A DNA stretch of 50,578 nucleotides from Chlamydiota bacterium. Lineage in GTDB: Bacteria; Auribacterota; JACPWU01. Numbering within the stretch: position 1 is the first letter of the stretch; the number at the start of each line of letters is the position of its first letter. A program made the translations under genes and the position numbers. The notes under the pieces were generated by a model. That model saw only the letters and a program-made list of their open reading frames with translations, made no database searches and was not told where the DNA came from. The stretch spans positions 1 through 50,578 of the forward strand of contig JACOUC010000045.1 in NCBI GenBank assembly GCA_016178055.1, given 5' to 3'. Below are positions 16,901 through 23,167 of the stretch, piece after piece.

Positions 16901-17420
16901 GAAATTTTTCTTGTGCAATTTGTAAGGCTTTTTTATCAGGGAAGGTATCAAAAAAAGACATATCCATCTTTCCTTCGGCTGCTTCGCAGAGGACGTAAAA
17001 AGGCTGACTCGAGGCTCGAGGCTCGAGGCTCGAGGTAAATGCTTCTTCAGTTTTTGTTTTTGCCTCCAGCTTCGAGCTTCGAGCCTCGAGCTGCTTTTGC
17101 AATATCCTTAAAATTCCCCTTATGCTCGTCTGCGCTTCAGGGTTACAATGAATATCTTCAATCAGAAAAAGAACCGGTCGGTCGGGAAAAACATTTTTTT
17201 CAATGACTTCTCCAAAATCACTGGGGATTTTTAAACGATCGAGAGCTTCATTTAATTCGGGTGAGGCTTGATCAATCTCCCAGTGACTCATTTCAATCGG
17301 GGATGATTTTGCAATGGGTTGAGTAATATTTGAATCCTGAGCAAAAGTAAAAGTGCAGTCGTAAGACACAAAGGATAAGCAGAGGACAAAAGTAATTATT
17401 TTACTAACAAATTTGCGCAT
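7980..17420 (-). CDS. Giant exported multidomain protein 1 (3,146 aa)
   Basis: One uninterrupted frame starts at ATG 17420 (AGGA upstream; signal peptide MRKFVSKIITFVLCLSFVS.. ending FAQ). In order: a 1-800 module with EDIHCNPEAQ near 86-95 and VGGFHTAGL near 587-595, recalling TraB/TIKI/ChaN-like proteins (inference); a hydrophobic stretch ending at Cys841 (lipobox-like); an Asp-rich tract (about 860-945); about ten thrombospondin-3/calcium repeats such as DTDGDGLDDGEE (about 965-1275); membrane segments (1315-1357); a complete internal signal peptide from Met1363 (cleavage after AQA); a beta-rich, barrel-like region (about 1437-1843); two related helical modules (about 1850-2170 and 2405-2715); a basic linker; and a degenerate HAD-like end (SVDIDVLL). 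Three in-frame repeat insertions interrupt the first module. Surface or periplasmic location is likely. Function is unknown. Confidence 0.85.
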   Translation of the reverse strand: MRKFVSKIITFVLCLSFVSYDCTFTFAQDSNITQPIAKSSPIEMSHWEIDQASPELNEALDRLKIPSDFGEVIEKNVFPDRPVLFLIEDIHCNPEAQTSIRGILRILQKQLEARSSKLEAKTKTEEAFTSSLEPRASSQPFYVLCEAAEGKMDMSFFDTFPDKKALQIAQEKFLQRSDIDAVESFLITEGPDKAQGLGVEDLSVYVDNVKWMGKFLEEKALQDHTWQTLKETMSGLEKKIFSRSIQEWTQKVKEYREHKIDLQVYFNELLQRYENSFGQDVSVNFPTMGYYAKLSDLEFGIDHRALEKEYLHFLEVLEQKLPKDELSNVLRHVLEHRLGQESDGDHYLFLSQYLERLEARGSKLEAKAKTGEAFTSSLEPLASSVFSSSLEPRASSKVLASSYSNLKLLFQQIELMKQISWEKLEGEMKKAEEKVTLALVKNDDEKNLLELEKSYQTLERILRLEGSREDIKQLEAKDGLEARGSKLEAKAKTGEAFTSSLEPLASSVFSSSLEPRASSKVGPNDFVEGFLIQLGKLAKKEAIDYESPDFGESIEMAGKFYEKVLERDQIFQKKISSLLEEKKLTHAALVVGGFHTAGLKESLKEAKIGYWVIRPRTNHADDRSLYFRKMEEQSGFLGGARESLKDMSLSAMAQVLPGHFKELLEHLGFEMVDDSKMDHSALVQAWSQALSDPTKKEEIGRLAQTIEDVVEALEARIQSEVEREPSQPQSVQPLTAETFEQMMELTYPQIRVLLADDRTHELATRYLDGVLVIKGYRGENVDSKNVLKVLFNYKEPSSVTPSASEEGSPAPQVAIRRPLRAYFTVVATALLTLMVLCGIGCLPPDGTVPGAGDDDSSEIAGDDDGSLPGDDDVTSGDDDTTSGDDDVTVGDDDATSGDDDDVTAGDDDATSGDDDVTAGDDDATSGDDDVTAGDDDATSGDDDATGVSPTPSATPIQGSPSPTLAPDRDGDGLTDAEEAELGTNPEKADTDGDGLDDGEEVNTYGTDPLNSDSDGDQMPDGWEVENDLLPNEPDASEDVDDDGLTNVEEYENETDPNNEDTDNDGLKDGFELNEYGTDPVLADTDDDNLVDGEEQANGTDPFLQDTDGDDLDDWYEIYFYSQFHTGSHYYPVDPLDADTDDDGMKDGYEAKYGFDYCDSDDGGYDTDNDGVKNRDEASNATDPLWDDTDLDGDGLSDAWEAAYGVFDPDSDDDLDGVPASEEYKQALNPIKPDSDSDGISDRFELDYKLDPRYNDASLDPDGDGFTSLQEYQSGTDPRDPNSHPSLAKAKGESDNKGSLIVPSSKGSGGGTPSGKIQIFGLGAVLSLLFAGAILALITVPSLQVILLPLLPLIFIASKSFRRMPKFARATLLSLALLFMSHFAQAQSSTPAPTPAPSPVVEAAPAPGAPGSATAASAPVAKPDATAQAQDQKNPPLTFTLQAGTPVGAFGLSSFDFGFDSLPLRRIRLSLHGGRGLVNPMGSLFDVNSPVFSDYLRPQGLADLQLLQVPYSDIYGHGVIDFGLERLRLRMMFGLDVLSDSYLDGVHPYFGTEIGREFRKSLKGRHRVLVIDVNGRLIYQKVNGGFYGLPFDASELSINAAAEDWILKDLKDNKDKIIMRTGVRYAFYPDSYFQTWLASGGNDVLQHRFLNPLYLGWTGLLEVDQDGRGGLVIRSISDPLFSVQPYARFDKKSWGIQLGLNFFALSFSRELIFPSLGTDGRVTHHWGDLSLYGAPVLEGWYTRDNHRINFAFQGQSLPIPALPVSDGDLSARGNVSYEIISSNPALPPWYVEAGYGYFSPIGAWRLSTRVGTGAPNAPPSLVGGPLQATFQLSFTPGSGVRRTGPVSTPTAEIRTISIPPKEENAKSGEFTHDQVELVQLKCERLWARVKDTFSKSVSGDVQSEDLALRLKAIVQARQLNFIQTDDEAREMILKVLEALEITQKLSSDGFFYDSYRVNETATRTSDATSTQTNTDIAFGLITVMNYLISVDSNNSILLGRAKKIFNAQNFYALRRSLLSDHGENPYNLLVVLLEQIQAKPEQYNPDWIGLLHTPSGPPSLETLQMILISGLNDLSPAWEVYAHGIAKALLKSASFNDEDASLTLRLSPDGSVMRLRKVNAADFKNPLRGLFALGEVLAKSKGTSNIRTAGQELLSFLIREGTQDRLRPILELPLAQQPDSRTNGSNAITFFNRLSLVNTPIADAPSGQRPIVEFKTNYSDSEKGQVRRIGYVFNSGMKAGAQAGLKYTLLSDVDLSNYPYFNFTRKLGPNSDISEIVIIIKDGNGVERTVSLGCDQWEGESIALYPSAKSVEIFVVLKNDATRKIEGSFLIEGESLSQNPLHRVLIPPAAVTLTLSPAGGSPALAESAVVTPGAAASSEPKVAPAAPSPIPAASAQATSADKAPLTAEDIDSVRGKFKSGFRDIKSWVDTLAVFRGPVASSDLANALMAAVWYARSQPLEKTQAEAMMENIDKILTPLERDSFTKFFYNKYKREGNKLVKVSESTSLRSNVLMAVAFMSTMEYLREIDPSNYRTSPLYKSLHEKLLSIKFLKLSAQNNDPNPYFRLSALLQSLLEGDEVDLSRIWQAFPENPTPDQLREMLEVETLLEIARLSPEGWGNFWDARAGDWVQSKSRKKREISLTLALRPEKSAKILSSETWDIFGTASKDFFLTVAQGSAALSGGYTPRSVSRDIESFWRNENAAQWQKVVAFLETHPPAAAVAPAASSPKTSPRKAPGKKGTGKPKRIGGRLLPRTGKKGGRKSDDRKLSDWLSKFLRNKGDVQTNYFGDNPSVNDILWQIGIASNAYFRFHPEASRDEVTDQLAQIIVARRNGLNGKPVSLDLEARRIVAEARLDERVKGLQNSLIDNTRNGKDAYVVGTHGQGSVSVLGAEWGTAGDEERDASAYGRATHQFAVSEARYVPWGVARWVLQDRLASFQNRVIQIVSGFFSKAEQPTLLSVDIDVLLNNREGIEPAKALAALRSENSAVVIVSRTRSQSELETLVRSKNLGIDLSRVLSLQGENSKKALDKKATELLSGKSNVQHLLIAHQDNQTSYDEIRSVFEKIRYGRELLSLLIAICVGDPNALRDAILELNKKDVIKFKTGELNELLADSERVKPISAEESLRKSIHQFGDNAEITHLRNVQM
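14589..14820 (-). repeat. 42-bp tandem repeats encoding Asp-rich GDDD units
   Basis: Within giant gene 1, a 42-nt unit encoding GDDDATSGDDDVTA is repeated about five times with minor variation. One unit has an extra codon (GDDDD). The repeats are nearly identical in DNA, so copy number probably varies between strains. The product is an acidic linker before the calcium-binding repeats. Confidence 0.9.
15859..16003 (-). repeat. In-frame heptamer palindromic repeat, copy A in giant gene 1
   Basis: Tandem GCTCGAG-type heptamers (15864-15892) and inverted CGAGCCT-type heptamers (15958-15985, plus a short tail to about 16003) flank a spacer, giving a long hairpin. The array is read through in frame as a low-complexity stretch rich in SKLEA and SSLEPRASS. 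It follows the GSREDIKQLEA segment, the position at which the paralogous giant gene 2 also carries such an array. Bases 15859-15985 are identical to copy B. Confidence 0.9.
16215..16355 (-). repeat. In-frame heptamer palindromic repeat, copy B in giant gene 1
   Basis: Same composition and orientation as copy A. The 127 nt at 16228-16354 repeat 15859-15985 exactly, 369 nt apart (a multiple of three). An extra AGCTCGAGGC precedes it. It sits after the sequence LSQYLER. In giant gene 2 the same loop carries a different, G-rich repeat (50390-50418). Confidence 0.9.
17007..17092 (-). repeat. In-frame heptamer palindromic repeat, copy C in giant gene 1
   Basis: A shorter array: CTCGAGG heptamers at 17007-17035, a TAAATGCTTCTTCAG-type spacer shared with the other copies, and inverted heptamers at about 17068-17092. 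It is read in frame between ILRILQKQ and PFYVLCEAAEG. The shared spacer shows common descent with copies A and B and with the array in giant gene 2. Confidence 0.88.
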
Positions 17421-17662
17421 AGCATTCCTAATATGAATCAGCAGTTCTGTTATAACTGTTATAATATGAGGGTGAATCAAATCACACCACGGGTTACTAA
17501 GATAGACACCTTCTGATGTAAAAAAGTAAAAATAAAAATAAAAAAATTAAGGGCCGAGGCTATATCCCAAGTAAGATAGCATCTTCTACCTATTCGTCCA
17601 AAATATATTTGATTAAGAAGTTCCGTGATGGAATAAAACATAACAGGCTGTAAAGCAATAGC

Positions 17663-18676
17663 TTATGTTTTTAAGACAGGTTTGGAAATCTCAGTATTTC
17701 TTTGAACCACCGGAGTGATCGTTCTTTCTTCCACCCCATCGCTGGAACGAGCTGTAGCAGGGATTGGGAAATGACCATCTGGAAGAGCAAAACGCAAAGA
17801 AAAAGTTCCGTCGGGTCGTAGTGGAATGGAACGCCCCCCCACAGTGACTTCAGCATCAGGTTCCGTTGCTCCATAAACAATTAATTCTGTGTTGAGCACA
17901 AACCAGAACGATCTCTCTTTCTTTTTGATAGGATTAACGGGACTTCCTCCAAAACTGGATACAGCACCCGAGGATAAATTTTCCTTAAAATTTTTCTCCA
18001 TCAACTCTTTTAACTCATGAGAACTTGTTCCCACTTTAAATCCACCGGACAAGGCATACATTTTCTCAGATTCCCTACTCATCCAATGTTCATCGACCAC
18101 CTCAGAAACTCCAACTCGGGGTAGGGTCACGGTATTTGAACGGGCGAGAGAAAAGAATCGACCTATCGCATCAAGTAAACCAATATCAACCCGAAAGGAT
18201 TTTGTCGGAGCATTGACATGGATATACCAATTGCCAATAAAAAACTGAACCTCAATATCAAAAAACTGATTCGCTCCCTCTCCCCCTTCTAACCCCGTCA
18301 CATCACAAACTCTTAAAACGGTCTTTGCCTCATTCTTTTTGCATCCTAAAAACCTCAAACCCTCTTCCACACGATCTGGCGTCACTTCCCAATAACTGTA
18401 AATCCAATAAGGATCAACCACCATAAGCGTAATATAATTTCGGTCATATTTTTCGGGCAATTCTTTTCCAGAGGGAGCTAGCGGATACGAAGACGGACCG
18501 ACAAAAAATTTAGCATCCTCAATTTTTTCTTGAACCGTTTCAGACACTTCAGGCGTTTTAAGCTGTTGAGGAGGCTCTTTAACCGAAAGGGTCTCATTTT
18601 TCTTTAAATCTTCTTTGATGGCAATTGCACTAGCAGAACTTAACTTATTTGTCTTTTGCTTCGTATTTTTTTCCAT
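17663..18676 (-). CDS. DUF4912 domain protein
   Basis: This 337-residue protein has a charged, low-complexity N terminus (about 1-75). A DUF4912 domain follows, marked by ITLMVVDPYWIYSYWEVT near 100-117, VLRVCDVTG, and WYIHVNAPTKSFRVDIGLLD. The C-terminal part (ERSFWFVLNTELIVYGATEP, then GGRSIPLRPDGTFSLRFALP) is a beta-rich module common beside DUF4912. There is no signal peptide. The function is unknown, though the family is frequent in deep-branching Gram-negative lineages. The 242 nt between it and giant gene 1 hold a tandem TTATAACAG pair and an A-rich tract, and no gene. Confidence 0.82.
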   Translation of the reverse strand: MEKNTKQKTNKLSSASAIAIKEDLKKNETLSVKEPPQQLKTPEVSETVQEKIEDAKFFVGPSSYPLAPSGKELPEKYDRNYITLMVVDPYWIYSYWEVTPDRVEEGLRFLGCKKNEAKTVLRVCDVTGLEGGEGANQFFDIEVQFFIGNWYIHVNAPTKSFRVDIGLLDAIGRFFSLARSNTVTLPRVGVSEVVDEHWMSRESEKMYALSGGFKVGTSSHELKELMEKNFKENLSSGAVSSFGGSPVNPIKKKERSFWFVLNTELIVYGATEPDAEVTVGGRSIPLRPDGTFSLRFALPDGHFPIPATARSSDGVEERTITPVVQRNTEISKPVLKT

Positions 18677-18793
18677 CTAAAAATAGCCCCCCTCATTTTT
18701 GAAATAGTCCTATTTTTAAAAGCATCTGCAGTCTCAAATTCTTGAAACACTTTACCAAAACCAAAACAAACTTAACAACTATGAAAACAATTA

Positions 18794-18879
18794 AAATTTA
18801 AAATGTCTCTTTTGCAATCGCATTAGAAATTTTGGATTTTAGGTTGTCATTTTGCATTTTGACTTTTGAATTTTAAATT
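18794..18879. repeat. Intergenic AT-rich inverted repeat
   Basis: AAATTTAAAATG (about 18794-18805) is matched in reverse by the end of a longer track of TTTTGAC/TTTTGCA units at 18845-18879. The right arm runs over the mrp stop codon. It belongs to the same style of 7-nt-period AT-rich tracks as those at 25628-25775 and 29279-29415. Confidence 0.55.
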
Positions 18880-19916
18880 AATACGCTATTTTCATCTACT
18901 TTTCGAGCAATTTCTAAAAAAGCTTTTGAAACTTCCGAAGTAGGTAAACTCACAACAATGGGAATTCCATCATCTCCACCCAAACGAATCGCGGGATCAA
19001 TGGGAATCTCTCCTAAAAAAGGAACGTTCAGGCGCTTTGCTTCTCGAAGTCCTCCTCCCTGACTAAAAATATCTGTCTTATGGTGACAGTGAGAGCAAAT
19101 GAAATAGCTCATATTTTCAACAATTCCTAAAATTTCTACTTCCAACTTTTGAAACATCAAAACCCCTTTTTTAGCATCGAGAAGAGCAACATCTTGTGGC
19201 GTAGTGACAATCACAGCCCCTTTAAGGGGTGCAAGCTGAACCAAGGAAATATGGGCATCTCCGGTCCCTGGTGGAAGATCCACCACCAGATAATCTAGCT
19301 CCCCCCACTGACAATCATTCAAGAGTTGACGAATAGCTCCTGTCACCATGGGGCCCCGCCAAATCACGGGGTTATCTCCCTCTAAGAAAAATCCTAAGGA
19401 CATCATTGAAATTCCATGCTTAACATGCGGAAGCAATTTATTATGATCCGTCACCCGAGGTTTTTCCTGAACACCCATCATCATTGGAACACTCGGTCCA
19501 TAAATATCCGCATCTAATAATCCCACCTTTTTTCCCAATTGTTGAAGGGCACAAGCCAGATTAACAGCCACGGTTGATTTCCCAACGCCCCCTTTTCCAC
19601 TGGCGACTGCAATCAAATTCTTAACCCCTGGAATCTCTCGCCTTTCAAGTACGGTACGATCAGCTTTGGTGCGCTCGAGCGCTTGAACAATTTCAAACTG
19701 AATGGATTTTACTTCTTGAAGGCTGGATAAAACTTTTTGACATTCATTTTGAATCCATTGCCGCTTTTCAACAGGTTCAGAGGTAAAGGCGAGAACAACT
19801 TTAACTTGGGGCCATTCAACAATAACCTCCTTCACCACTCCAAACGAAACAATGTCCCGGCTAAAACCTGGATAGTGAATGGTTTTTAATCTTTCTAAAA
19901 TAGTTTCTTGGGTCAT
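18873..19916 (-). CDS. mrp: Mrp/ApbC P-loop ATPase, Fe-S cluster carrier
   Basis: This 347-residue cytoplasmic protein is expected to bind and transfer [4Fe-4S] clusters to apoproteins. An N-terminal MIP18/DUF59-like domain (about 1-90) precedes the deviant Walker A motif SGKGGVGKSTVAVNLA near residues 107-122. Then come DADIYGPSVP, VDLPPGTGDAHISLVQ, TTPQDVALLDAKKG and the cluster-ligand motif YFICSHCHHKTDIF (CxxC) near 272-285. Length and order are normal for the family. GAGGTT stands 7 nt before the ATG. Confidence 0.95.
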   Translation of the reverse strand: MTQETILERLKTIHYPGFSRDIVSFGVVKEVIVEWPQVKVVLAFTSEPVEKRQWIQNECQKVLSSLQEVKSIQFEIVQALERTKADRTVLERREIPGVKNLIAVASGKGGVGKSTVAVNLACALQQLGKKVGLLDADIYGPSVPMMMGVQEKPRVTDHNKLLPHVKHGISMMSLGFFLEGDNPVIWRGPMVTGAIRQLLNDCQWGELDYLVVDLPPGTGDAHISLVQLAPLKGAVIVTTPQDVALLDAKKGVLMFQKLEVEILGIVENMSYFICSHCHHKTDIFSQGGGLREAKRLNVPFLGEIPIDPAIRLGGDDGIPIVVSLPTSEVSKAFLEIARKVDENSVLI

Positions 19917-19955
19917 TAAATGAACCTCGTTTAAAACAAAAATAATCTACTTTTT

Positions 19956-20234
19956 CTACAGACGAGACAATAATTTTGCATCATCATCATGAGAACCAAT
20001 CCAAAACCAAATTATTTCATTCTCAATTTGAACACCTATAGCCCGATATTCTAGAGTAATCCGAACAGAATATATAGGTTTTGTTGAATGAACACGCTTA
20101 TAACGCAAACTAGGATAGAAGGGATTTTGTTTAAATTGCTTATAGGCATCCCGAGCTTGAGACTGAACTTCTTTAGGCAATTTAGCGAAGGCTTTACGAA
20201 AACGCTCCGTTGTAGGGAAGTCATAAACGATCAA
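19956..20234 (-). CDS. RelE/ParE-like toxin
   Basis: This 92-residue basic protein has the RelE fold pattern: FRKAFAKLPKEVQSQARDAY (helices), then SLRYKRVHSTKPIYSVRITL, EYRAIGVQI, and the last strand IIWFWIGSHDDDAKLL. In this superfamily the product usually cleaves mRNA at the ribosome or inhibits gyrase. The only plausible start is TTG (20232-20234), since no in-frame ATG exists. It overlaps the upstream antitoxin by 14 nt, so translation is probably coupled. Confidence 0.82.
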   Translation of the reverse strand: MIVYDFPTTERFRKAFAKLPKEVQSQARDAYKQFKQNPFYPSLRYKRVHSTKPIYSVRITLEYRAIGVQIENEIIWFWIGSHDDDAKLLSRL

Positions 20235-20439
20235 GATCTAGAGTTTGTGTTTTCTTTTTCTGGTGTTCTCTTGAAGCTTCGTTACTTAATTTTTCTAACA
20301 TCTCTTCTGAATCAGCAAAAGCCTTGTCCCACCGATGCTCGGACGAAAGCTCATCCAACAACCATTTGGCCAACGCGTTCTGTTCCATTTCAGAAAGCTT
20401 TCCAACTTTAGTAAATACTCTACTCAAAAGCTGTGTCAC
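20221..20439 (-). CDS. Antitoxin partner of RelE-like toxin
   Basis: This 72-residue helical, acidic protein (TQLLSRVFTKVGKLSEMEQN, then ALAKWLLDELSSEHRWDKAF and EEMLEKLSNEA) is of the kind encoded directly before RelE/ParE-like toxins. The frame opens at ATG 20472, but I chose GTG 20439 because GAGGTGAT lies just upstream and the product then has the family's usual MTxLL start. The gene overlaps the toxin by 14 nt. No DNA-binding motif is clear. Confidence 0.75.
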   Translation of the reverse strand: MTQLLSRVFTKVGKLSEMEQNALAKWLLDELSSEHRWDKAFADSEEMLEKLSNEASREHQKKKTQTLDLDRL

Positions 20440-20489
20440 GATGATCACCTCTTCTCGCTTCAACGATAACATCCCTTAAAGAAAAAACT

Positions 20490-21293
20490 TTAACCATTCA
20501 CTTCAAAAATGGTTTTCGTTGAAACATTTAAAATTCTTAAATGCTCAAAAGGAAATTTTTTATAGGTATGACAAACTTTTTTGACTGTCTCTTGAATGGT
20601 CTCTTTTAACCAGTCGAGAGATTCTGGATCTTTCTTTGCTTCGATGACCAAGGCAAAAAGATTTTCTCCTAATTGATTTTCAGGGTCCTCTTTGGGAAAA
20701 TACATTCCCCAGAATCGATCGATGTCTCTTTGGGGGCCCTGAGCGCCTTGAGAGTTCTTTTTAAAAACCGTTTGATATTTTTCTCGAATTTGTTTTGAAA
20801 TGAGATGAACCAAAAAATCTTCCCATTTGACTTCTTCAAGCTGCGGTTCTTTTCCTTCATATGTTCTACGAATTAAAACCTCTCGCGACCAATATTCATT
20901 GACGGAAATTCCTTCATATTGCAAAAGTTTTTCATCCTGAAAAGTCCGAATATAATCCAATTCCTCTCTCGAATCTTCCCCGGTGATCCTATAACGAATA
21001 AAGTCTACATTGGCATCACTGCTCAAGAGAACCCGGGTCGCAACAAATTTAATCTTTCCAATATTGCTCCAGATTTTTTTATCAACCAGACCATCCTCAC
21101 CCCATAATTTTTTGAAATGAGCTGAGATTCCTAGCGTCTTTCCTTGAAGTTTTGCTTCAGCATCCAAGGCATATTCCTCTTTAAGAATTTCCTGAAAAGA
21201 GGATTCAAGAGAGAGTTTTGGATAGGAGACCTTTTGGCAACCCGCTAGATTAATGATAAGCGAAAAAACAAGCAGAGTTAGGGAAAATTTCAT
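20490..21293 (-). CDS. Predicted lipoprotein, function unknown
   Basis: This 267-residue protein has a lipoprotein signal (MKFSLTLLVFSLIINLAGC): the LAGC lipobox puts the lipid-modified Cys near residue 19. The remainder is charged and mixed alpha/beta, with no motif I recognise. ATG 21293 was chosen over the GTG at 21299 because GGAGG then stands 9 nt upstream. It lies on the same strand upstream of the RelE-type pair, about 50 nt away. Confidence 0.7.
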   Translation of the reverse strand: MKFSLTLLVFSLIINLAGCQKVSYPKLSLESSFQEILKEEYALDAEAKLQGKTLGISAHFKKLWGEDGLVDKKIWSNIGKIKFVATRVLLSSDANVDFIRYRITGEDSREELDYIRTFQDEKLLQYEGISVNEYWSREVLIRRTYEGKEPQLEEVKWEDFLVHLISKQIREKYQTVFKKNSQGAQGPQRDIDRFWGMYFPKEDPENQLGENLFALVIEAKKDPESLDWLKETIQETVKKVCHTYKKFPFEHLRILNVSTKTIFEVNG

Positions 21294-21429
21294 TCTCACA
21301 TGCCTCCTACATTTTGATAAGAATTAGAGCATTTTACATGCCAGAAATCAAGAAGTGTAATCTGTTGAGGGGACGCATATTAGAAAAAGAATATTTTTTA
21401 TAAGAACGAAACTGCTCCATTTTAGAAAT

Positions 21430-22323
21430 TTATTGTTCTAAATTAAACCCCAACCGCTTCAGTGCCTGCTCATCCTTTCGCCAATCTTTTAAAACTTTCA
21501 CCCAAAGATCTAAATAAACTTTCGTAGAGAGAAATTTTTCAATTTCCTTGCGGCTTTCCTCCCCTATTTTTTTAAGCATTTTCCCTTCTCCCCCAATCAA
21601 AATTCCTTTTTGAGAATCTTTTTCGACAAAGAGATTGGCCTTGATATACCACAAATTCTTTTCGGTTCTCTCCTTCATTTCTTCAATCTTGATGGCCACT
21701 CCATGAGGAACCTCTTGATGAAGAAAGAGAAGGACCTTTTCGCGAATGATTTCACCAATAAAAAAGCGCTCATTTCGATCCGAAACATCCGATTCTGGAT
21801 AATAAGGCTCGCCCTCCGGAAGATATTCAAGAATATGATTCAAAAGATCATCCAGGTTCTTTCCCGTCAGACAAGAAATATCCATCACTTTTTTAAAGGG
21901 AAGAAGCTTCGAAAATTTTTCTATCATCAAAGGAATTTCATCTTCTCTCATGAGATCAATTTTATTAACGAGGCCTATGACAGGTTTAGAAATTCCTGAA
22001 AGCAATTGGAAAAAATCCTGATCTTGAGATCGAACTCCATCAACATCATTCATCAAAAGAACAAGATCTGCTTCTTCCAACGAACTCTTGGCCGCGACCC
22101 TCATATGTTTTTCTAAAGCATTCTTCTCTTTTTGGAAGCCGGGCGTATCGACAAAAATAATTTGGGCATCTGAACGCGTTAAAATTCCAAGCGTCTTATG
22201 ACGAGTCGTTCCAGGTTTGGGATTGACAATAGAAAGTTTTTGACCCAGCAATTGATTCATCAATGTGGATTTTCCCACATTCGGCTTCCCGAGAATTGCT
22301 ACGTAACCGGATTTATACATCAT
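21430..22323 (-). CDS. era: GTPase Era
   Basis: This 297-residue ribosome-assembly GTPase binds the 3' end of 16S rRNA and helps 30S maturation. G1 is GKPNVGKSTLMNQ near residue 12; switch/G2 is PGTTRHKTLGI; G3 is DTPGFQKE near 59; G4 is NKIDL near 122. The C-terminal KH domain contains IKANLFVEKDSQKGILIGG and GEGKMLKKIG. Length matches Era. Two adjacent ATG codons (22323 and 22320) could both serve as start. It follows the TrmJ-like gene by 28 nt on the same strand. Confidence 0.96.
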   Translation of the reverse strand: MMYKSGYVAILGKPNVGKSTLMNQLLGQKLSIVNPKPGTTRHKTLGILTRSDAQIIFVDTPGFQKEKNALEKHMRVAAKSSLEEADLVLLMNDVDGVRSQDQDFFQLLSGISKPVIGLVNKIDLMREDEIPLMIEKFSKLLPFKKVMDISCLTGKNLDDLLNHILEYLPEGEPYYPESDVSDRNERFFIGEIIREKVLLFLHQEVPHGVAIKIEEMKERTEKNLWYIKANLFVEKDSQKGILIGGEGKMLKKIGEESRKEIEKFLSTKVYLDLWVKVLKDWRKDEQALKRLGFNLEQ

Positions 22324-22337
22324 TCACTCTGTCTTCA

Positions 22338-22375
22338 TTAATTTTTCACTTTTAACTTTTCACTTTTAACTTTCT
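22338..22375. repeat. Heptamer repeat forming the TrmJ-like C-terminus
   Basis: On the minus strand this is AGTTAAA/AGTGAAA heptamers in tandem (about four units). It begins inside the methyltransferase gene: its last codons (KLKVKS then TAA) come from the repeat. It continues into the gap before era. It is one arm only; no inverted partner is seen nearby. Confidence 0.7.
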
Positions 22376-23074
22376 TTCAATGGTCGAACAGATTCCCCGC
22401 AAGATTCGTATATCTCTTGCACTAAGCAAAGCCCGACCCAAAAAATTTCGAATGGATTCCATCAGTCGTTCAGGCTTCCCCCGTGTAAAATAACCGATTT
22501 GAAATAAAGTTTTTTCAAGATGCCCGTACATCCCTTCCAGAGCTTTCATCCCCACAAAATCTTCCGATTTGGATTGAAACTTTTCAATGCGAGCACGATA
22601 GATTTCATAAGAATAAATCATGACGGCCTGAGCCAAATTCAAAGACGGGAAATGAGCGTGCGAGGGAATGGTCGATAAATTTTGGCAAAGCGCCAGCTCC
22701 GCATTTTCTAGGCCCTTATCTTCAGGGCCAAACACAATTGCAATTTTTGATTGTGAATGAACGCCCTTGATTTTTTCTACAACTTCGCGGGGGGATAAGG
22801 TTTGATTAAATCTTCTTCGATGCCTTCGAGTCGTTGCAATCGTCCAACGAAAGGGTTTAAGGGCCTCCTTTAAATCGCTATAAATTTTGGCCTTTCCTAA
22901 AATAGATAAATCCCCAACCGCCATTTTTTTGAGTTCAGGATTGTTCAAATCGCATGGGTCCACCAAAACAAGATGGGTTAATCCCCCATTTCCCATCGCC
23001 CTTAAAACAGACCCAATATTTCCAGGGTTTTGCGGGTGAACAAGAACGATGGATATGTTTTCTAGCTTTGTCAT
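22352..23074 (-). CDS. trmJ: TrmJ/SpoU-family RNA 2'-O-methyltransferase
   Basis: This 240-residue SPOUT (trefoil-knot) methyltransferase likely methylates ribose 2'-OH at position 32 of tRNAs. The motif sequence is PQNPGNIGSVLRAMGNGGL near residues 13-31, ATTRRHRR near 83, IAIVFGPEDKGLENAEL near 110-126 (motif 2) and PSLNLAQAVMIYSYEI near 144-160 (motif 3). The start was placed at ATG 23074; a GTG at 23083 is less likely. No clear ribosome site is visible. The C-terminus is made of repeat-derived codons. Confidence 0.86.
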   Translation of the reverse strand: MTKLENISIVLVHPQNPGNIGSVLRAMGNGGLTHLVLVDPCDLNNPELKKMAVGDLSILGKAKIYSDLKEALKPFRWTIATTRRHRRRFNQTLSPREVVEKIKGVHSQSKIAIVFGPEDKGLENAELALCQNLSTIPSHAHFPSLNLAQAVMIYSYEIYRARIEKFQSKSEDFVGMKALEGMYGHLEKTLFQIGYFTRGKPERLMESIRNFLGRALLSARDIRILRGICSTIERKLKVKS

Positions 23075-23167
23075 GAGCGACACTATAGAACCTCAATCCC
23101 CATGGAATCAAGTCCAAAAATGCATCCATTTCATTTGCAGGGACTTAAAGTATGAAGTATATTGGAT

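Noticed and set aside
7980-17420. Giant gene 1 as an assembly join of several genes
   Set aside because: The frame is continuous with consistent codon use, and its N-terminal module recurs in a second giant gene. A raw-read check would still be useful because of the exact 127-bp repeat.
20440-20472. ATG 20472 as antitoxin start
   Set aside because: It lacks a good ribosome site. GTG 20439 has GAGGTGAT upstream and gives the usual family N-terminus. This is a judgement call.
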